Positions 60,459 to 60,498 of a stretch of DNA of 60,498 nucleotides are shown here, in pieces (the first letter of the stretch is position 1; every line of letters begins with the position of its first letter). The notes under the pieces are model-generated. The model worked only from the letters and a program-made list of their open reading frames with translations, was not told the origin of the DNA and did no database searches. The position numbers and the translations under genes are program-made. The DNA is from Sulfuricurvum sp. (GTDB taxonomy: Bacteria > Campylobacterota > Campylobacteria > Campylobacterales > Sulfurimonadaceae). The stretch lies in contig NZ_JAQTQR010000003.1 of the NCBI RefSeq assembly GCF_028712165.1, positions 1 to 60,498 on the forward strand. The letters run 5' to 3'.

Positions 60459-60498
60459 GCTCCTTTGGCTCTATCGGCACTCTTTCTCATTGGTGACA
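60436..60498 (+). CDS. yidD: Membrane protein insertion efficiency factor YidD (start only)
   Basis: Only the first 21 codons are in the window: MIRIFFLKLLWLYRH then SFSLVT. The amphipathic N-terminus, the overlap with rnpA and the conserved order rpmH-rnpA-yidD support the call. The rest lies beyond the window end. Confidence 0.75.
   Translation, partial: MIRIFFLKLLWLYRHSFSLVT

Overview
The window looks like chromosome from a free-living sulfur- or hydrogen-oxidising member of the Campylobacterota (Sulfuricurvum/Sulfurimonas-like). This is inferred from a MagIII-type glycosylase, an ArsRS-like two-component pair, CheV next to a CheA fused to a receiver domain, a cytoplasmic CZB chemoreceptor, frequent TTG/GTG starts, TATAAT-like -10 boxes with weak -35 boxes, and G+C in the mid-forties by eye. 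No rRNA, tRNA, CRISPR array, prophage or insertion sequence was seen. Gene density is high and most genes sit in tight operons.

Layout. 1-11.6 kb: a plus-strand housekeeping operon, yajC-secD-secF (preprotein translocase accessory complex), leuS, an LptE-like lipoprotein, a GGDEF diguanylate cyclase, folC and mfd. 11.6-17.5 kb: a free CZB zinc-sensor protein and rlmC, then accessory cargo: a signal-peptide-bearing putative nuclease toxin with a small acidic partner, a YgjP-like metallopeptidase, YmdB, MagIII, an AT-rich orphan and an MNT/HEPN pair. 17.5-24.5 kb: aldehyde dehydrogenase with DUF779, HAD/YwbE, PAP2, a 43-residue lipoprotein, an LHPP-like HAD protein, a cupin, a small ORF coupled to a methyltransferase through a hairpin, and a cold-shock gene with a structured leader. 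24.8-26.7 kb: a two-gene unit of a divergent ADP-ribosylglycohydrolase homologue and a stand-alone OvoA-C-terminal-type (mercaptohistidine) methyltransferase. 26.7-30.6 kb: rho-murI-dnaX on the minus strand behind a consensus promoter.

30.6-42.5 kb: a SUMF1-fold protein, YchJ, NfeD plus stomatin, rmuC, a CDP-alcohol phosphatidyltransferase, then a Fur-box-controlled porin-feoA-feoB unit, an ArsRS-like pair, surE and tcdA. 43-52.2 kb: signal transduction and motility: a CZB chemoreceptor, an EAL-CBS-GGDEF protein, then greA, argC, an LpxH-like phosphoesterase and cheV-cheA-cheW. 52.2-60.5 kb: pepP, a minimal winged-helix/nucleotidyltransferase module with its own operator-like repeats, an unknown two-gene minus-strand unit, a DUF445 protein, clpB behind an HspR/HAIR-like promoter, a tetraheme lipoprotein, an unknown protein, and rpmH-rnpA-yidD (truncated by the window end).

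The strongest unexplained signals are: (1) the exported toxin-like/acidic partner pair at 13270-13873; (2) a repeated three-hairpin intergenic element at about 31.5 kb and 52.2 kb whose central stem varies in a base-pair-conserving way; (3) a hairpin at 24022-24047 that holds the stop codon of one gene in its loop and the ribosome-binding site of the next in its 3' arm; (4) the ARH-like/mercaptohistidine methyltransferase pair; (5) the wHTH-NTase module; (6) several probable leaderless mRNAs.
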